The notes: generated by a model from the letters alone, not told the origin. A DNA stretch of 64,000 bases from Pseudomonadota bacterium (GCA_021801025.1 JAJYYK010000001.1:273715-337714); one strand, 5' to 3'. Counted from the stretch's first letter, positions 41,983 to 52,506 are shown. Numbers and translations are program-made.

Positions 41983-42684
41983 CTATGCTGCCGTCGTGCC
42001 AAACAGCATGCCGATGCCCGCCGTAAGCAGCATGGCCAGTACTCCCCAGAATGTCACGCGGGTTATCCCTTTGCTGATGCTGGCTCCGCCCATGTGGGCC
42101 GAGAGCCCTCCCAGTATCATCAGGAAAATCAGGGAGATCATCCCAACAATCCAAGTGAGAACACGGTCGGGAGAAAGCCACGCGCTCAATAGCGGCAATC
42201 CGGCGCCTACAGTGAACGACAGGGCTGAGGTGATCGCGGCTTGTAGAGGATTGGTGCTGATCATTTCGGAAATGCCGAGTTCGTCACGGGCATGCGCACC
42301 GAGCGCATCTTTGGCCATCAACTGTACGGCAACCTGTTTGGCCAGCGGTGCATCCAGACCTCGCTGTATATAAATATCAGCCAGTTCAGCAACTTCAAAT
42401 TCCGGGTTGGCTGAGAGTTCAAGTCGCTCTCGCGCAATGTCGGCCTGCTCAGTATCCGATTGTGTACTGACTGAAACATATTCGCCTGCCGCCATCGACA
42501 TTGCACCAGCAACCAGGCCAGCTACACCCGCTACCAGTATGCTGTTGTGAGAAGCATGTGACGCAGCAACCCCTATGATTAAACTGGCCGTAGAAACAAC
42601 ACCGTCATTCGCGCCCATTACAGCAGCTCTTAACCAGCCTATGTGTTGTGTTTTATGGTTTTCAGCGGGTATATTTAACATCAT
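41983..42684 (-). CDS. VIT1/CCC1-family Fe/Mn transporter
   Basis: A 233-residue membrane protein. The N-terminus carries the signature GWLRAAVMGANDGVVSTASL and SMAAGEYVSVSTQSDTEQAD; the cytoplasmic helical domain (about residues 75-140, rich in acidic residues) binds metal in this family; two or three further helices end the protein (GMISLIFLMILGGLSAHMGG). VIT/CCC1 proteins export Fe(II) or Mn(II) from the cytoplasm to relieve overload, which suits an iron-exposed organism. Two adjacent ATGs could start it. Confidence 0.92.
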   Translation of the reverse strand: MMLNIPAENHKTQHIGWLRAAVMGANDGVVSTASLIIGVAASHASHNSILVAGVAGLVAGAMSMAAGEYVSVSTQSDTEQADIARERLELSANPEFEVAELADIYIQRGLDAPLAKQVAVQLMAKDALGAHARDELGISEMISTNPLQAAITSALSFTVGAGLPLLSAWLSPDRVLTWIVGMISLIFLMILGGLSAHMGGASISKGITRVTFWGVLAMLLTAGIGMLFGTTAA

Positions 42685-42787
42685 TTATATGGCAAGCAGG
42701 TAATTGCGTTCCAAAGAAGGGACAACGCATATTTGTGTGTCAGTGTACCCCAGAATATTGATTAGCACAAAACCTACCCATTTCGAT

Positions 42788-43330
42788 TCAAGAATCCTGG
42801 TTTCGTGGCGTGTGGCAGCAGACCTTTCCGAACTCGTCGAAATTGACCTGGCAATGCTTGGTGATCGCCAGGCGTAAGCGTTTGCGCGCCCTCAACAAAC
42901 GCGACTTGACGGCAGTGAGACTCAAATCATGCGCTGCGGCATATGTTTGCTGTTTGATCCCAAGCAGATCGCATTGCTCGAGAATTTCACGGTCATCCTT
43001 TGACATCTCGCCCAGATTGCGAACAATACAGGCGTCCAGTTCATCAATCGGATCGCGATCATTGACGTCCGTCACAGCCATTTCGTCTGACAACTCGGTA
43101 AAAGGTTTGGCAAGACGGAATTGATCAGTCAGTGCGTTACGCGCTATTTGAAATAGCCATGCGCGGGTATTGTCCAGCGTGCAAAAACTGGTATTTTGCT
43201 GTATGACCTTCAGGAAAATAATCTGAAGGAGATCGTCGGCAGCGTAAGCGTCGCGCAGTCGGTGGATCAGATAAGCGCGTAACTCTGTTTCATGATTACG
43301 CCATGCCTCAAGGATACAATCAGATTGCAT
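42788..43330 (-). CDS. ECF-type RNA polymerase sigma factor (SigZ-like)
   Basis: A 180-residue sigma-70 family factor with regions 2 (AADDLLQIIFLKVIQ and RAWLFQIARNALTDQFR) and 4 (LLGIKQQTYAAAHDLSLTAV followed by KSRLLRARKRLR). The short C-terminal tail GKVCCHTPRN has a Cys pair seen in SigZ-type factors. No anti-sigma gene is adjacent on either side, so its control is unclear. Its targets are unknown. Confidence 0.88.
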   Translation of the reverse strand: MQSDCILEAWRNHETELRAYLIHRLRDAYAADDLLQIIFLKVIQQNTSFCTLDNTRAWLFQIARNALTDQFRLAKPFTELSDEMAVTDVNDRDPIDELDACIVRNLGEMSKDDREILEQCDLLGIKQQTYAAAHDLSLTAVKSRLLRARKRLRLAITKHCQVNFDEFGKVCCHTPRNQDS

Positions 43331-43380
43331 GGATGCCTCTTGTTTGTTTCATCCGAAAAACCGATCAATACGACATCGCG

Positions 43381-43953
43381 TCAATCGGTTGTCGGTAGTT
43401 GCCGTTCCGGGCCAAATAAGCTGCGCCAACCCGTCAAACCCAGTTGGCGCAAAGTTTCAATATTTTTGCCATAAATCATTTCTGCATCGGGGTAGGCTTC
43501 GACAGCGCGGCTAATGCTGTTTTCGCGCAACAAATGCAAAATGGGGTAGGGTGAGCGGTTAGTGTAGTTCTCAATGTCATCTGGCGCTGTGTCCTCAAAT
43601 TGAAACTGGGGGTGGAAACTGGCGACCTGGAATTGTTCATCAAATTCCGGCTCCAGAGTGACCGCATCGGCCACGTCAAAAAAATCATTGAAATCGTAGA
43701 AATCGGCAAACATTGCAGGGACAATCAGTAAAGTGGTGTCCAGTTGTTCGGGTGCAGTGTCCTGTAACAGGCGTAATTCCTGTAATAAATCTTCCAATAG
43801 GGATTCTGTTTGGGTGGCATGACTGACCACATAACGAATCTGGTTTTTGACCTGCACCGCTTTGGCAAATGGACACAGATTGAGCCCAATTACAGCACGA
43901 TCCAGCCAATCCCGTGTCGTGTTGATGATAGTGGTGTCATTAAGTGTCGTCAT
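43381..43953 (-). CDS. DUF1415 family protein
   Basis: A 190-residue cytoplasmic protein of the DUF1415 family, recognised by TRDWLDRAVIGLNLCPFAKA (the NLCPFA motif), DFYDFNDFFDVADA, QVASFHPQFQF and SPYPILHLLRE. The function is unknown; the conserved Cys in NLCPF suggests metal or thiol chemistry (inference). Length is normal. It lies 43 bases downstream of the methyltransferase gene. Confidence 0.9.
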   Translation of the reverse strand: MTTLNDTTIINTTRDWLDRAVIGLNLCPFAKAVQVKNQIRYVVSHATQTESLLEDLLQELRLLQDTAPEQLDTTLLIVPAMFADFYDFNDFFDVADAVTLEPEFDEQFQVASFHPQFQFEDTAPDDIENYTNRSPYPILHLLRENSISRAVEAYPDAEMIYGKNIETLRQLGLTGWRSLFGPERQLPTTD

Positions 43954-43996
43954 GATTTACCGCCCTGTTTACGAAAAGTTGTTGGTGAAATTTGAA

Positions 43997-44485
43997 TTAA
44001 TCCCTGTTACTTCCCAACCAGCGGTGCACGCGGGCACAGTATTGTACATATTCTTCACCAAATTTGGCACTTAAATGGGCTTCTTCGTGCTGAATGACGC
44101 GATAGCGCATAATGGCCCAGACGGCGGGTACAAAACACAAGGGCCACCAACTGCCCATTAAAGCGCTGATGGCCATATAGGCGAGCATATCAGCCAAATA
44201 AATCGGGTTACGGCTCAATGCAAACGGTCCGGTAGTCACTAAGCTGGAAGCGCCACGATAAGGATTCACTGTGGTACGGTGCCACCAAATTGTCAATACT
44301 GCCCACAGCATCAAGAGCAGACTGATCGCCAATATGCCCCAGGCCAGCGTATATCCTGCGGCAGGAAGCGTGAATCCCCAAGGTGAGTGACCTTGTATTC
44401 GCCAGCCCAGAAACAGGCCCGCCGCATACACCAAAGGAGGTGGAAATAAGGTGCGCGGGCGTAAGTGTAAGGGGTTATTTGTCAT
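43997..44485 (-). CDS. Isoprenylcysteine methyltransferase-like integral membrane protein
   Basis: A 162-residue membrane protein with about four hydrophobic segments and the C-terminal SAM-binding region of the ICMT/PEMT-like family: LVTTGPFALSRNPIYLADML then YRVIQHEEAHLSAKFGEEY. Bacterial members probably methylate small membrane substrates or lipids; none is established here. Start MTNNPLHLRPRTLFPPPLVY. Confidence 0.85.
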   Translation of the reverse strand: MTNNPLHLRPRTLFPPPLVYAAGLFLGWRIQGHSPWGFTLPAAGYTLAWGILAISLLLMLWAVLTIWWHRTTVNPYRGASSLVTTGPFALSRNPIYLADMLAYMAISALMGSWWPLCFVPAVWAIMRYRVIQHEEAHLSAKFGEEYVQYCARVHRWLGSNRD

Positions 44486-44534
44486 GGCGTGTTTGTTGTG
44501 GATGTTGCGTCAGGGTAAATTGTAAACTGATTTA

Positions 44535-44573
44535 CCTCTCCCCTTGGCTTTTTCTCCATAAGGGTGAGGGAGA
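44535..44573. repeat. Dispersed GC-rich repeat, copy A
   Basis: CCTCTCCCC...AAGGGTGAGGGAGA, a degenerate copy of the inverted repeat described at 44688-44724. It sits between the methyltransferase and the TatD fusion gene; the rest of 44486-44683 has no gene. Confidence 0.55.
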
Positions 44574-44683
44574 TGATGTTTCAGCCCCGGTTTTTTAGGG
44601 CAAGTGTTTAATTTTTGAGAATATTTTGTGTGTAATTTATAGTGCATTGCGTCTGATCGCGAGTTAATTCACTTACTGTGTTT

Positions 44684-45991
44684 TTACTCCCTCTCCCCTT
44701 TGGGGAGAGGGTTGGGGTGAGGGGTTTCGGTATCCAGTGCCCTCAAAATTCGTTCCAACACAGCCTCTGTTTGTTGCAATACCTCATTATTCCAAAATCG
44801 CAGTACGCGTAAACCACGTTTTTCCAAAAATACCGTTCGTGCCAAGTCATTTTGTTGAGCAATGATGTCTGTATGCTGGCCACCGTCTAACTCAATGACT
44901 AATTGAGCATCTATGCAAATAAAATCAATAATATACTTGTCGATCAAATGTTGGCGATGAAATTTCCAGTTGTTTAGCCTTCGGTTGCGTAAAAAATACC
45001 ATAGCCTCGCTTCGGCTTCGGTGGGGGCTAGGCGCATTTGTTTGGCGAAGGTGGTTAATATTGCTAATTGCTCTGATTTGGTGCGCGTGGTTTTGTGGGT
45101 TTTCCCCTCACCCCGGCCCTCTCCCCGGAGGGGCGAGGGAGATGGGGAAGTCGCCCTGAGTTTTTGGGGCGAGGGGCTTGTCATTTCAGTCGCAAGGTTT
45201 TGGGATAGGAGGGTGAAAATTGATTTTTCCCTGTGTATCTGGGCAAATACTGTATCGGTGTTGGCGGCACATGCTGTAATCAGAGACTCAAGCGTTATCT
45301 CGCGTAATGCAGCGATTTCTTCTGCGATTCTGGGCAAGTATTCTGGCAGGTTACGTTGGCCATGCGCCCAAACTGGGCTCATATCTGGCGCATCAGTTTC
45401 CAATACCAGCGATTCAAGGGGTAATTGCGCTGCCAGGCGACGCAGGTTAAGTGCTCGCGGGTAGGTCATCGCTCCGCCAAATCCCAGTTTAAACCCCATA
45501 TTGATAAGTTTGTCGGCTTGTTGCCAGCTGCCGTTGAATGCATGGACAATCCCTCGACGCACACCGAAACGTCGTAGCATGCCGGTCACTTCATCTACGG
45601 CGTGGCGCGCATGCAGCAGTACGGGCAGATCCATGTCGCGCGCCAATTTGAGTTGCGCGGCGAAGAAGTGTTTTTGGCGTTCGAGATCCACGTTTTTGTC
45701 CCAGGCATCTAAACCAATTTCACCGATTGCCACTACTGACTCGTTTTTTACTGCGGTTTCCAGCGTCAACAGATCGCCCTCCTGGTGTTGCATGGCATAC
45801 ACAGGATGCAGACCTAAAGCAGGGAAGCATTGTGGGTAGTGAGCACACGCTTCACGCACGGCACCGAAGTTGTCGGCAGTGACTGCCGGAACGATGATGC
45901 CAGTCAAACCTGCCTGTAAAGCACGCGCTACCACCGCATCGCGGTCGGCGTCAAATTCGGAGGCATCTAAATGGCAATGCGTGTCGATCAT
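44684..45991 (-). CDS. TatD-family nuclease fused to a DUF559 endonuclease-like domain
   Basis: A 435-residue fusion. Residues 1-252 are a complete TatD metal-dependent DNase: MIDTHCHLDASEF, GEIGLDAW, LPVLLHARHA, IVHAFNGS and LVLETDAPDMSP hold its metal ligands. Free-standing TatD proteins end at about 255-265. Here a low-complexity linker (about 265-298, with SPSPSPLRGEGRGEG) leads into a DUF559 domain (about 300-420), a Vsr/restriction-like fold with EARLWYFLRNRRLNNWKFHR, IDFICIDAQLVIELDGGQH and VLRFWNNEVL. The linker codons lie inside one copy of a dispersed genomic repeat, and the C-terminal PHPNPLPKGERE inside another. The DUF559 part therefore looks like a cassette inserted at the tatD 3' end. 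Both domains keep their key acidic residues. Confidence 0.85.
   Translation of the reverse strand: MIDTHCHLDASEFDADRDAVVARALQAGLTGIIVPAVTADNFGAVREACAHYPQCFPALGLHPVYAMQHQEGDLLTLETAVKNESVVAIGEIGLDAWDKNVDLERQKHFFAAQLKLARDMDLPVLLHARHAVDEVTGMLRRFGVRRGIVHAFNGSWQQADKLINMGFKLGFGGAMTYPRALNLRRLAAQLPLESLVLETDAPDMSPVWAHGQRNLPEYLPRIAEEIAALREITLESLITACAANTDTVFAQIHREKSIFTLLSQNLATEMTSPSPQKLRATSPSPSPLRGEGRGEGKTHKTTRTKSEQLAILTTFAKQMRLAPTEAEARLWYFLRNRRLNNWKFHRQHLIDKYIIDFICIDAQLVIELDGGQHTDIIAQQNDLARTVFLEKRGLRVLRFWNNEVLQQTEAVLERILRALDTETPHPNPLPKGERE
44688..44724. repeat. Dispersed GC-rich repeat, copy B (3' end of the TatD-DUF559 gene)
   Basis: CTCCCTCTCCCC-TTTGGGGAGAGGG followed by TTGGGGTGAGGGG. The core is an inverted repeat (CCCTCTCCCC / GGGGAGAGGG). 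It encodes the last dozen residues of the fusion protein. Copies C, D and E are related. Confidence 0.75.
45104..45142. repeat. Dispersed GC-rich repeat, copy C (encodes the TatD-DUF559 linker)
   Basis: CCCCTCACCCCGGCCCTCTC followed by CCCGGAGGGGCGAGGGAGA. It is the same element as copy B, in frame inside the coding region, encoding the Ser-Pro-Leu-Arg-Gly-Glu-Gly-rich linker. Copies B and C lie in opposite orientation around the DUF559 segment. Confidence 0.75.
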
Positions 45992-46134
45992 TGTTTGCTC
46001 CGTTTGCGGACTTTTTTACAAAGGCAATCGTATATGAACACTGGGTGTTTACTGTACACCCAGCGATCAGTCTGAGTCGGTTATCGCCCGCAGATGTGTT
46101 CATCGCCGTTTTCAGGGCGATGTGAATTGATACC

Positions 46135-48540
46135 TTACTTGGCTTCAATCCACAACACCGTCGATGTCGTTTTGATGGGCAATTTTTTACCCATTCTGGC
46201 GCGCTTGCCAAAATACACCTGTAAATCGGCTTCTGACAAACGAATCGCCTGTTCGTGACCAGTTGCCGATTGTGTCATGACGGTCATTTTTGACTTGGTG
46301 GTAACGATGACGGAGGTCAGCGCATCATTCTCTTCCAACCCCATGATAATTAATCCTTTCCCACCTCCTTTAAGTTGCTTTAATTCGGTCAGCGGGAATG
46401 CTAGCAGCCAGCCGGAACGGCTTGCTGCAATCACCCATGATTGCTCTGTCGGTACAAATAGCACGGGCACAAGAATTTGTGTGTTTTTTTCAACTGTGAT
46501 GAATTGTTTACCTGCTTTGTTACGCACGATCATGTCGGCAATGCGGCAAACAAAGCCATAACTGGCCGATGTGGCCAGTAAGACATTCTGTTCAATGGCG
46601 CCACACAGCACCTGAACAATCTTTGTATTGGCTAGCAGCTCAATCAGGGCGGTCAAGGGCACACCATCGCCGCGTCCGCCGGGCAGCACTGACACAGGAA
46701 TACTGCACACCCGACCGTTGCTGCAAAGAACGATGCAATGATCAATGCTGCGGCACTCGAACGAGGTAAGCAGGCCATCACCTTCCTTGAATGAAATGCC
46801 TGACAGGTCGAGGTCGTGGCCGGTGCGGGTACGGACCCAATACTTATTGGAAATCATGACAGTCACTGGTTCGTCTATCACTTGTGTGGTGAGTACGACA
46901 CGCTCGGACTGTTCAATTAATGTGCGTCTGTCATCGCCATAAGCTTTGATGTCATCGTCGATTTCCCTGGCCACGCGTCGGCGCATGAGGTTATCCGAAC
47001 CCAGCAGCTTGCCCAGGTCTGCAGCCTCGTCTTGCAAGGCGTTAAGTTCACGCTCAATTTTGATGCCTTCCATTTTCGCCAGTTGGCGCAATCGAATTTC
47101 CAGAATATCCTCAGCCTGGCGATCAGACAAGGCAAATCGCGCGATTAACGCGGCTTTGGGGTCATCGGACTGACGTATTAGCGCAATCACCTCGTCCAGA
47201 TTAAGAAAGACAATCATGCGTCCTTGCAGAATATGGATGCGATCATTGATCTGATTTAGGCGGTATGTGCTGCGGCGGCGCACGGTAGCCAGCCGAAATT
47301 GTCCCCACTCGCGGATGATTTCCGTGATGGCTTTTTGTTTGGGTCTGCCGTCTATCCCTATCATCACCATATTGATGGAAAGGGAAGCCTCCAGACTGGT
47401 GTGCGCCAACAGAATGGCCATCAATTCATCTACCGACTGGCGGCCTGACTTGGGCTCAAACACCAGCCGCACCGCCTGATCCTTGTCGGATTCGTCGGCG
47501 GCCTTATCCAGCACGGACAGAATCAGTTGTTTGTTGTGTAACTGTTCTGGCGTTAATGCCTTTTTATTGAGCTTGAATTTTGGATTGGTCAGTTCCTCAA
47601 TTTCTTCCATGATTTTTTTGGCAGAGGTGCCATGAGGAAGCTCATACACCGCCACGCGCCATTGCCCGCGTGTCAAAGTTTCAACTTGCCATCGGGCGCG
47701 CATTTTCAGCGAGCCCCGCCCGATTCGATAGCATTCGCGTATTTCCATGGGGGACGAAATAATTTGCCCGCCACTGGGTAAGTCAGGGCCGGTAATGGGT
47801 GCAAGCAGTTCGTCATCCGTACAGTCCGGATTTTTGACGCAGAGTACAGCGGCATTGCCGACCTCACGCAGATTGTGTGAGGGGATTTCTGTGGCCATGC
47901 CAACTGCGATGCCGGATGCGCCATTGAGCAGCACCATGGGCAAACGTGCTGGCAACATGGCGGGTTCCTGAAAATGACCGTCATAGTTTGGAATCATGTC
48001 CACCGTACCCATGTCCAGCTCGGACAACAGTACAGCGGAAATCGGCGTCAATCGCGCTTCCGTATAGCGCATCGCAGCGGAGTTGTCGCCATCGCGCGAA
48101 CCGAAATTTCCCTGTCCATCGACCAGCGGATAGCGCAGAGAAAAATTCTGCGCCAGTCTTACCATCGCATCATAAGCCGAGGAATCGCCGTGAGGATGAA
48201 ATTTACCCAATACTTCACCGACCACGCGCGCAGATTTGACGAAGTTGCTGTGGTGCGTCAGGCCCATTTCACGCATGGCGTACAAGATGCGCCGCTGAAC
48301 GGGTTTCTGTCCATCGCACACATCGGGCAACGCCCTGCCTTTTACCACTGAAACCGCATATTCCAGATAGGCGCGTTCTGCATACTGAGCAAGCGGCACG
48401 GTGTCGCCCTCGGGCAATGCGGGCAGCGGCAAGAATTGGCGCGTACCACCACGAGAAACTTCGGCATCGGCCGGTTTTGGTATGATTTCGGTGGGTTCTG
48501 ATTCCGTCTTTCCGAATAAATCACCTTGAATATCAGACAT
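46135..48540 (-). CDS. parC: DNA topoisomerase IV subunit A
   Basis: An 801-residue subunit that cuts and rejoins DNA during decatenation. The DNA-gate region has [40 protein letters not shown] and the catalytic Tyr in [11 protein letters not shown]. The C-terminal pinwheel domain is shorter than in GyrA, which supports ParC over GyrA. It overlaps parE by 8 bases. Slightly longer than the Escherichia coli protein, mainly at the N-terminus. Confidence 0.95.
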   Translation of the reverse strand: MSDIQGDLFGKTESEPTEIIPKPADAEVSRGGTRQFLPLPALPEGDTVPLAQYAERAYLEYAVSVVKGRALPDVCDGQKPVQRRILYAMREMGLTHHSNFVKSARVVGEVLGKFHPHGDSSAYDAMVRLAQNFSLRYPLVDGQGNFGSRDGDNSAAMRYTEARLTPISAVLLSELDMGTVDMIPNYDGHFQEPAMLPARLPMVLLNGASGIAVGMATEIPSHNLREVGNAAVLCVKNPDCTDDELLAPITGPDLPSGGQIISSPMEIRECYRIGRGSLKMRARWQVETLTRGQWRVAVYELPHGTSAKKIMEEIEELTNPKFKLNKKALTPEQLHNKQLILSVLDKAADESDKDQAVRLVFEPKSGRQSVDELMAILLAHTSLEASLSINMVMIGIDGRPKQKAITEIIREWGQFRLATVRRRSTYRLNQINDRIHILQGRMIVFLNLDEVIALIRQSDDPKAALIARFALSDRQAEDILEIRLRQLAKMEGIKIERELNALQDEAADLGKLLGSDNLMRRRVAREIDDDIKAYGDDRRTLIEQSERVVLTTQVIDEPVTVMISNKYWVRTRTGHDLDLSGISFKEGDGLLTSFECRSIDHCIVLCSNGRVCSIPVSVLPGGRGDGVPLTALIELLANTKIVQVLCGAIEQNVLLATSASYGFVCRIADMIVRNKAGKQFITVEKNTQILVPVLFVPTEQSWVIAASRSGWLLAFPLTELKQLKGGGKGLIIMGLEENDALTSVIVTTKSKMTVMTQSATGHEQAIRLSEADLQVYFGKRARMGKKLPIKTTSTVLWIEAK

Positions 48541-50494
48541 CGCCCGTTACCTCATTTCCGTGAAATTCCAGCCATTCGCGCCGCGAGCCGGATTCCCTTT
48601 TCGCCATCAGCATGGTCATGGTGTGTTCTGCCGCAAGAAACGACCCGGCATCCAGCTCGACACGTAACGCGCGTCTTGTGTCAGGACACATGGTGGTTTC
48701 CCATAACTGCAAGGGGTTCATCTCACCCAGACCTTTGAAGCGCGAAATATTCCAGGCACCTTCGCGCACTTTCTCTTTCCGTAGCCGATCTTCGGTGACG
48801 GCCAGTTCATCCGTATTCAAGGCATAGAGTTTGCGTAAAGGTTTTTTGCCTTGTGCAGGAATGTCGATGCGGAACAAAGGGGGTTGGGCCAGATAAATAT
48901 TGCCATTCACAATGAGTTTGGGGAAATGCTGGAAAAACAGGGTCAACAGTAGTGTAGCGATGTGCGAGCCGTCAACGTCGGCGTCGGCCATGATAAAAAT
49001 ACTGTGATAGCGCAAGCCTGACAAATCAGGATGATCGTGCATGCCATGCGGATCGACGCCGATGGCTACCGCAATGTCATGCACCTCGGCATTAGCAAAC
49101 AACCTGTCCCGATCCACCTCAAAGGTGTTGAGCACTTTGCCGCGCAACGGCATGATGGCCTGGAACTCTTTGTTACGCCCTTGCTTGGCTGAGCCACCTG
49201 CCGAGTCGCCTTCCACCAAAAACAGTTCATTGCGCGCAGGATTAAATTCCGCTGCGTCAGTCAGTTTTCCCGGCAACACCGCCACTGATGAACCCTTTTT
49301 CTTTTCAATCTTCTGCGTTGACTTCATCCGGCTTTGTGCCTGTTTGATGGAAATCTCAGCGATTTTCTTGCCATATTCGATGTGCTCATTCAGCCACAGC
49401 AGCAATGGATCACTGACCATGCCGGAGACCAGTTTCAAAGCATTGCGCGACACCAGCTTTTCTTTGGTCTGTCCCTGAAATGAAGGATCAAGCAGCTTGG
49501 TGGACAAGACAAAACTCACGCGTGAAAATACGTCGTCAGAAGTCAGCTTGATGCCTTTTGGCAGCATATTGTGCAGATCGATGAAGCTTTTGACGGCGTG
49601 AAATACCCCCTCGCGCAAGCCTGCATCGTGCGTGCCGCCCGACCAGGTCGGGATCAGGTTGACATAAGACTCGCGCGTGATCACACCTTCCTCAGCCCAG
49701 GTCAATGCCCATGCTGCACCTTCACCCTCGACGAAGGTGTCATCTCCTTCTCGCGCAATATAACGTTCGCCAGTAAAAATGGGTGCCGCCAATTCCTGAT
49801 CGCTCAAGGCCTCTGCAAGATAGCCGCGTAACCCGTCAGGATAGCACCATGATTTGCTCTCCCCGGTCTGCCCGATATTGAGCGTAATCGTCACACCCGG
49901 CAGCAATACGGCCTTGGCCCGCAATGCGCGTTCCATTTGCGGCAGATTGACATTGGGGTTGTCAAAATATTTGGCATCAGGCCACGCCCGCACAATAGTC
50001 CCCGTCTTGCGTTTCGCGCAGCTGGCGATCCGGGCCAGAGGCGTTACTGCAACGCCATGTTCGAAGCGCAGGTAATGCTCACCGCCGTCACGATAAACGG
50101 TGACTTCCACAGCGGTTGACAGGGCATTGGTCACTGCCACCCCGACACCATGCAGGCCGCCTGCAAACCGGTACGCACCGCCAGACGCCTTGTCGAATTT
50201 GCCGCCGGAATGCAGCACGGTAAAAGCCACCTCCACTACAGATACGCCTTCCTCGGGGTGAATCCCTACAGGGATGCCACGGCCTTCATCCTGGACCGAA
50301 ACGGAGCCATCGGCATGTGCTGTGACGGTGATGCACTTTGAGTATCCAGCCAGTGCTTCGTCGCAGGCGTTATCCACTACCTCGGTGATGATATGGTTCG
50401 GGTTGTCCAGCGTGGTATACATGCCAGGGCGCTGACGCACAGGTTCAAGACCGCGTAACACCTTGAATGATGACTCATCATACTTTGCACTCAA
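48533..50494 (-). CDS. parE: DNA topoisomerase IV subunit B
   Basis: A 653-residue ATPase subunit. The GHKL ATP site shows [16 protein letters not shown] and [15 protein letters not shown]; the TOPRIM region shows [20 protein letters not shown] and [34 protein letters not shown] is the normal start. It lacks the long insert of GyrB-type proteins. It is encoded directly upstream of parC. Confidence 0.96.
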   Translation of the reverse strand: MSAKYDESSFKVLRGLEPVRQRPGMYTTLDNPNHIITEVVDNACDEALAGYSKCITVTAHADGSVSVQDEGRGIPVGIHPEEGVSVVEVAFTVLHSGGKFDKASGGAYRFAGGLHGVGVAVTNALSTAVEVTVYRDGGEHYLRFEHGVAVTPLARIASCAKRKTGTIVRAWPDAKYFDNPNVNLPQMERALRAKAVLLPGVTITLNIGQTGESKSWCYPDGLRGYLAEALSDQELAAPIFTGERYIAREGDDTFVEGEGAAWALTWAEEGVITRESYVNLIPTWSGGTHDAGLREGVFHAVKSFIDLHNMLPKGIKLTSDDVFSRVSFVLSTKLLDPSFQGQTKEKLVSRNALKLVSGMVSDPLLLWLNEHIEYGKKIAEISIKQAQSRMKSTQKIEKKKGSSVAVLPGKLTDAAEFNPARNELFLVEGDSAGGSAKQGRNKEFQAIMPLRGKVLNTFEVDRDRLFANAEVHDIAVAIGVDPHGMHDHPDLSGLRYHSIFIMADADVDGSHIATLLLTLFFQHFPKLIVNGNIYLAQPPLFRIDIPAQGKKPLRKLYALNTDELAVTEDRLRKEKVREGAWNISRFKGLGEMNPLQLWETTMCPDTRRALRVELDAGSFLAAEHTMTMLMAKRESGSRREWLEFHGNEVTGDV

Positions 50495-50566
50495 TATACG
50501 TTCTCCATGTTGCGGTGGATTATTTGCATCAGGCGGCCTGTATTTTACGACAAGGCCTATCCATCA

Positions 50567-51598
50567 TCAGTTTTGTGCCATCTGTAAGATTTTTCGCACC
50601 GGTACAGGAATGCCCATGGTCAGGGCTTGTTCTTGCGTGACCCATTGTCCATCCGGGGATGGATAGTGGGCAGACAATTTTACCCATACGGGGGTAATGT
50701 CCAGGTGCCGGTGGGTGAGGGTATGGCGAAAAGGTCTGTTTTCACGACGTTCTTGTGGCGGCACACCAAATAATTTGACACATTCTAACTCAAGATTCAG
50801 TGGGGCGGCGTAATCCGGCAAACACCATAATTTCGCCCAAATGCCTGTTGCAGGGCGTTGTGTCAGGTACACTTTATCCTCACACAGATAGCTCACCAAG
50901 TAGCGAGACTGTTCTGGCACGACACGTTTGGGTTTGGGTGTGGGTAATCCGGCGACTTGATGGGTTTGTTTGGCGACGCAGGACTGTGCTACAGGACATG
51001 CATTGCATTGTGGCCGGTGCCGGGTACATACCAGGGCACCCAAATCCATCAAGGCTTGTGTGTAGGTGCTCACTTGCTTCTCAGGTAATAATTTTTCAGC
51101 CAGTCGCCATAAAGTGGTTTCAACCTGGCGCTCGCCCGTGTAACCGCTGATACCAAATTGTCGCGTCAGCACACGCTTCACATTGCCATCTAAAATGGCG
51201 GCACGCTGTGCAAAGCAAAAGGCGAGAATCGCTGCCGCAGTGGATCGGCCTATCCCGGGTAAAGTCATTAAACTGGTTTGATCTTCGGGAAATCGGCCAT
51301 TAAAATCGCACAGGATGCGTTGCGCGGCTGCGTGAAGATTTCGTGCACGCGAATAATAGCCCAAGCCACTCCAGTTTTGCAGCACATCGTCCTGTGTTGC
51401 GATGGCAAGGTGTGCCACATCAGGAAAACGTTGCAGAAATCGCCGGTAATACGGAATGACGGTGCTGACCTGTGTTTGCTGCAGCATAATTTCAGACAGC
51501 CAGACGCGATAGGGGTCACGATTGTTTTGCCACGGCAGATCATGTCGACCGTGTTGCTGTTGCCAGTGGATGAGTTGATGAGAAAATTCGGCGGTCAT
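50567..51598 (-). CDS. mutY: A/G-specific adenine glycosylase
   Basis: A 343-residue base-excision repair enzyme removing adenine opposite 8-oxoguanine. The start at ATG 51598 (MTAEFSHQLIHWQQQHGRHD) aligns with known MutY N-termini; further in-frame ATGs exist at 51619 and 51691. The helix-hairpin-helix and catalytic Asp region reads LPGIGRSTAAAILAFCF, and the [4Fe-4S] ligands are CTRHRPQCNACPVAQSC. The C-terminal NUDIX-like domain recognises 8-oxoG. It lies 72 bases upstream of parE. Confidence 0.94.
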   Translation of the reverse strand: MTAEFSHQLIHWQQQHGRHDLPWQNNRDPYRVWLSEIMLQQTQVSTVIPYYRRFLQRFPDVAHLAIATQDDVLQNWSGLGYYSRARNLHAAAQRILCDFNGRFPEDQTSLMTLPGIGRSTAAAILAFCFAQRAAILDGNVKRVLTRQFGISGYTGERQVETTLWRLAEKLLPEKQVSTYTQALMDLGALVCTRHRPQCNACPVAQSCVAKQTHQVAGLPTPKPKRVVPEQSRYLVSYLCEDKVYLTQRPATGIWAKLWCLPDYAAPLNLELECVKLFGVPPQERRENRPFRHTLTHRHLDITPVWVKLSAHYPSPDGQWVTQEQALTMGIPVPVRKILQMAQN

Positions 51599-51630
51599 GT
51601 TAACTGATGGGCTGTTCATGGGCGCGATGC

Positions 51631-52413
51631 TCAATGCAATAATCTGCGTCGTGTGAGCCCCGTCGCTAACCAGAAGCTGCTGGCACCCCAAACCAGCATG
51701 ATTAAAATATGGCGGCCCATGTCATGGGGGATATGTCCCATGATTAACGGACGCACTAATTGCAAAGCGTGGGTGAGCGGTAAACATGCCGCTACAAATT
51801 GAAATGTTGCGGGCATGCGTTCAGTGGGAAAAAACACGCCGCCCAACAACACCATGGGCGTAATGACCAGCGTGAAATAGTACATAAAAAATTCGTAACC
51901 GGGTGAGATGGCATTCATCACCAGACCCATGGCGGAAAAAGTCAGGCCGATCAAAAATGCAACCGGAATCGCCCACAGGCTGAGTGCCCAATCATGCTCC
52001 AACCCGAGACCCCAAATGACGATTAAAATCGCCACGCCCGATAGCAAGCTTTTGGTGGCGCCCCAGAATAACTCGCTCAGCAGAATGTCATCCAGTGTGA
52101 GAGGGGTATTCATGATGGCTTCCCAGGTTTTTTGCACGTGCATCCGTGAAAAACCTGAATACAGGGTTTCAAAGCTGGCGCTGTTCATGGTGGAGTAACA
52201 CAGGCTACCCGCCGATAAAAAACTGAGATAGCTAACGCCGCCAATGTGCGGCATCAGGCTGCCTATGCCGTAACCAAAGCCGAGCATGTAAAAAATAGGG
52301 TCGGCCAGATTGCCGAGCATATTTGGAATGGCCAGTTTCTTCCACACCAGAAAGTGGCGTTGCCAAATCGGCAAAAAGCGCAAGGACAATTGGGGTGGGG
52401 TAAAGTATTTCAA
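51631..52413 (-). CDS. ABC-2 type transporter permease (NodJ-like)
   Basis: A 260-residue membrane protein with about six helices, of the NodJ branch of ABC-2 permeases: NMLGNLADPIFYMLGFGYGI, SFETLYSGFSRMHVQKTWEA and LLGGVFFPTERMP are typical. With the upstream ATPase it would export a lipid-like or polysaccharide-related substrate. In non-rhizobial Betaproteobacteria the substrate is unknown. It is separated from its ATPase gene by 147 bases holding repeat copy D. Confidence 0.9.
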   Translation of the reverse strand: MKYFTPPQLSLRFLPIWQRHFLVWKKLAIPNMLGNLADPIFYMLGFGYGIGSLMPHIGGVSYLSFLSAGSLCYSTMNSASFETLYSGFSRMHVQKTWEAIMNTPLTLDDILLSELFWGATKSLLSGVAILIVIWGLGLEHDWALSLWAIPVAFLIGLTFSAMGLVMNAISPGYEFFMYYFTLVITPMVLLGGVFFPTERMPATFQFVAACLPLTHALQLVRPLIMGHIPHDMGRHILIMLVWGASSFWLATGLTRRRLLH

Positions 52414-52464
52414 GATATTCTCATTAATGAGCCATTAGCGCGCAACTCGCGCAGCGAGACTTCT

Positions 52465-52506
52465 TCCCTCTCTCCTCTATGGGGAGAGAACAAGGAGTGA
52501 GGGGGA
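52465..52506. repeat. Dispersed GC-rich repeat, copy D
   Basis: TCCCTCTCTCCTCTATGGGG followed by AGAGAACAAGGAGTGAGGGG, related to copies B and C. It lies between the ABC ATPase and permease genes, interrupting what is usually a tight gene pair. Confidence 0.6.
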
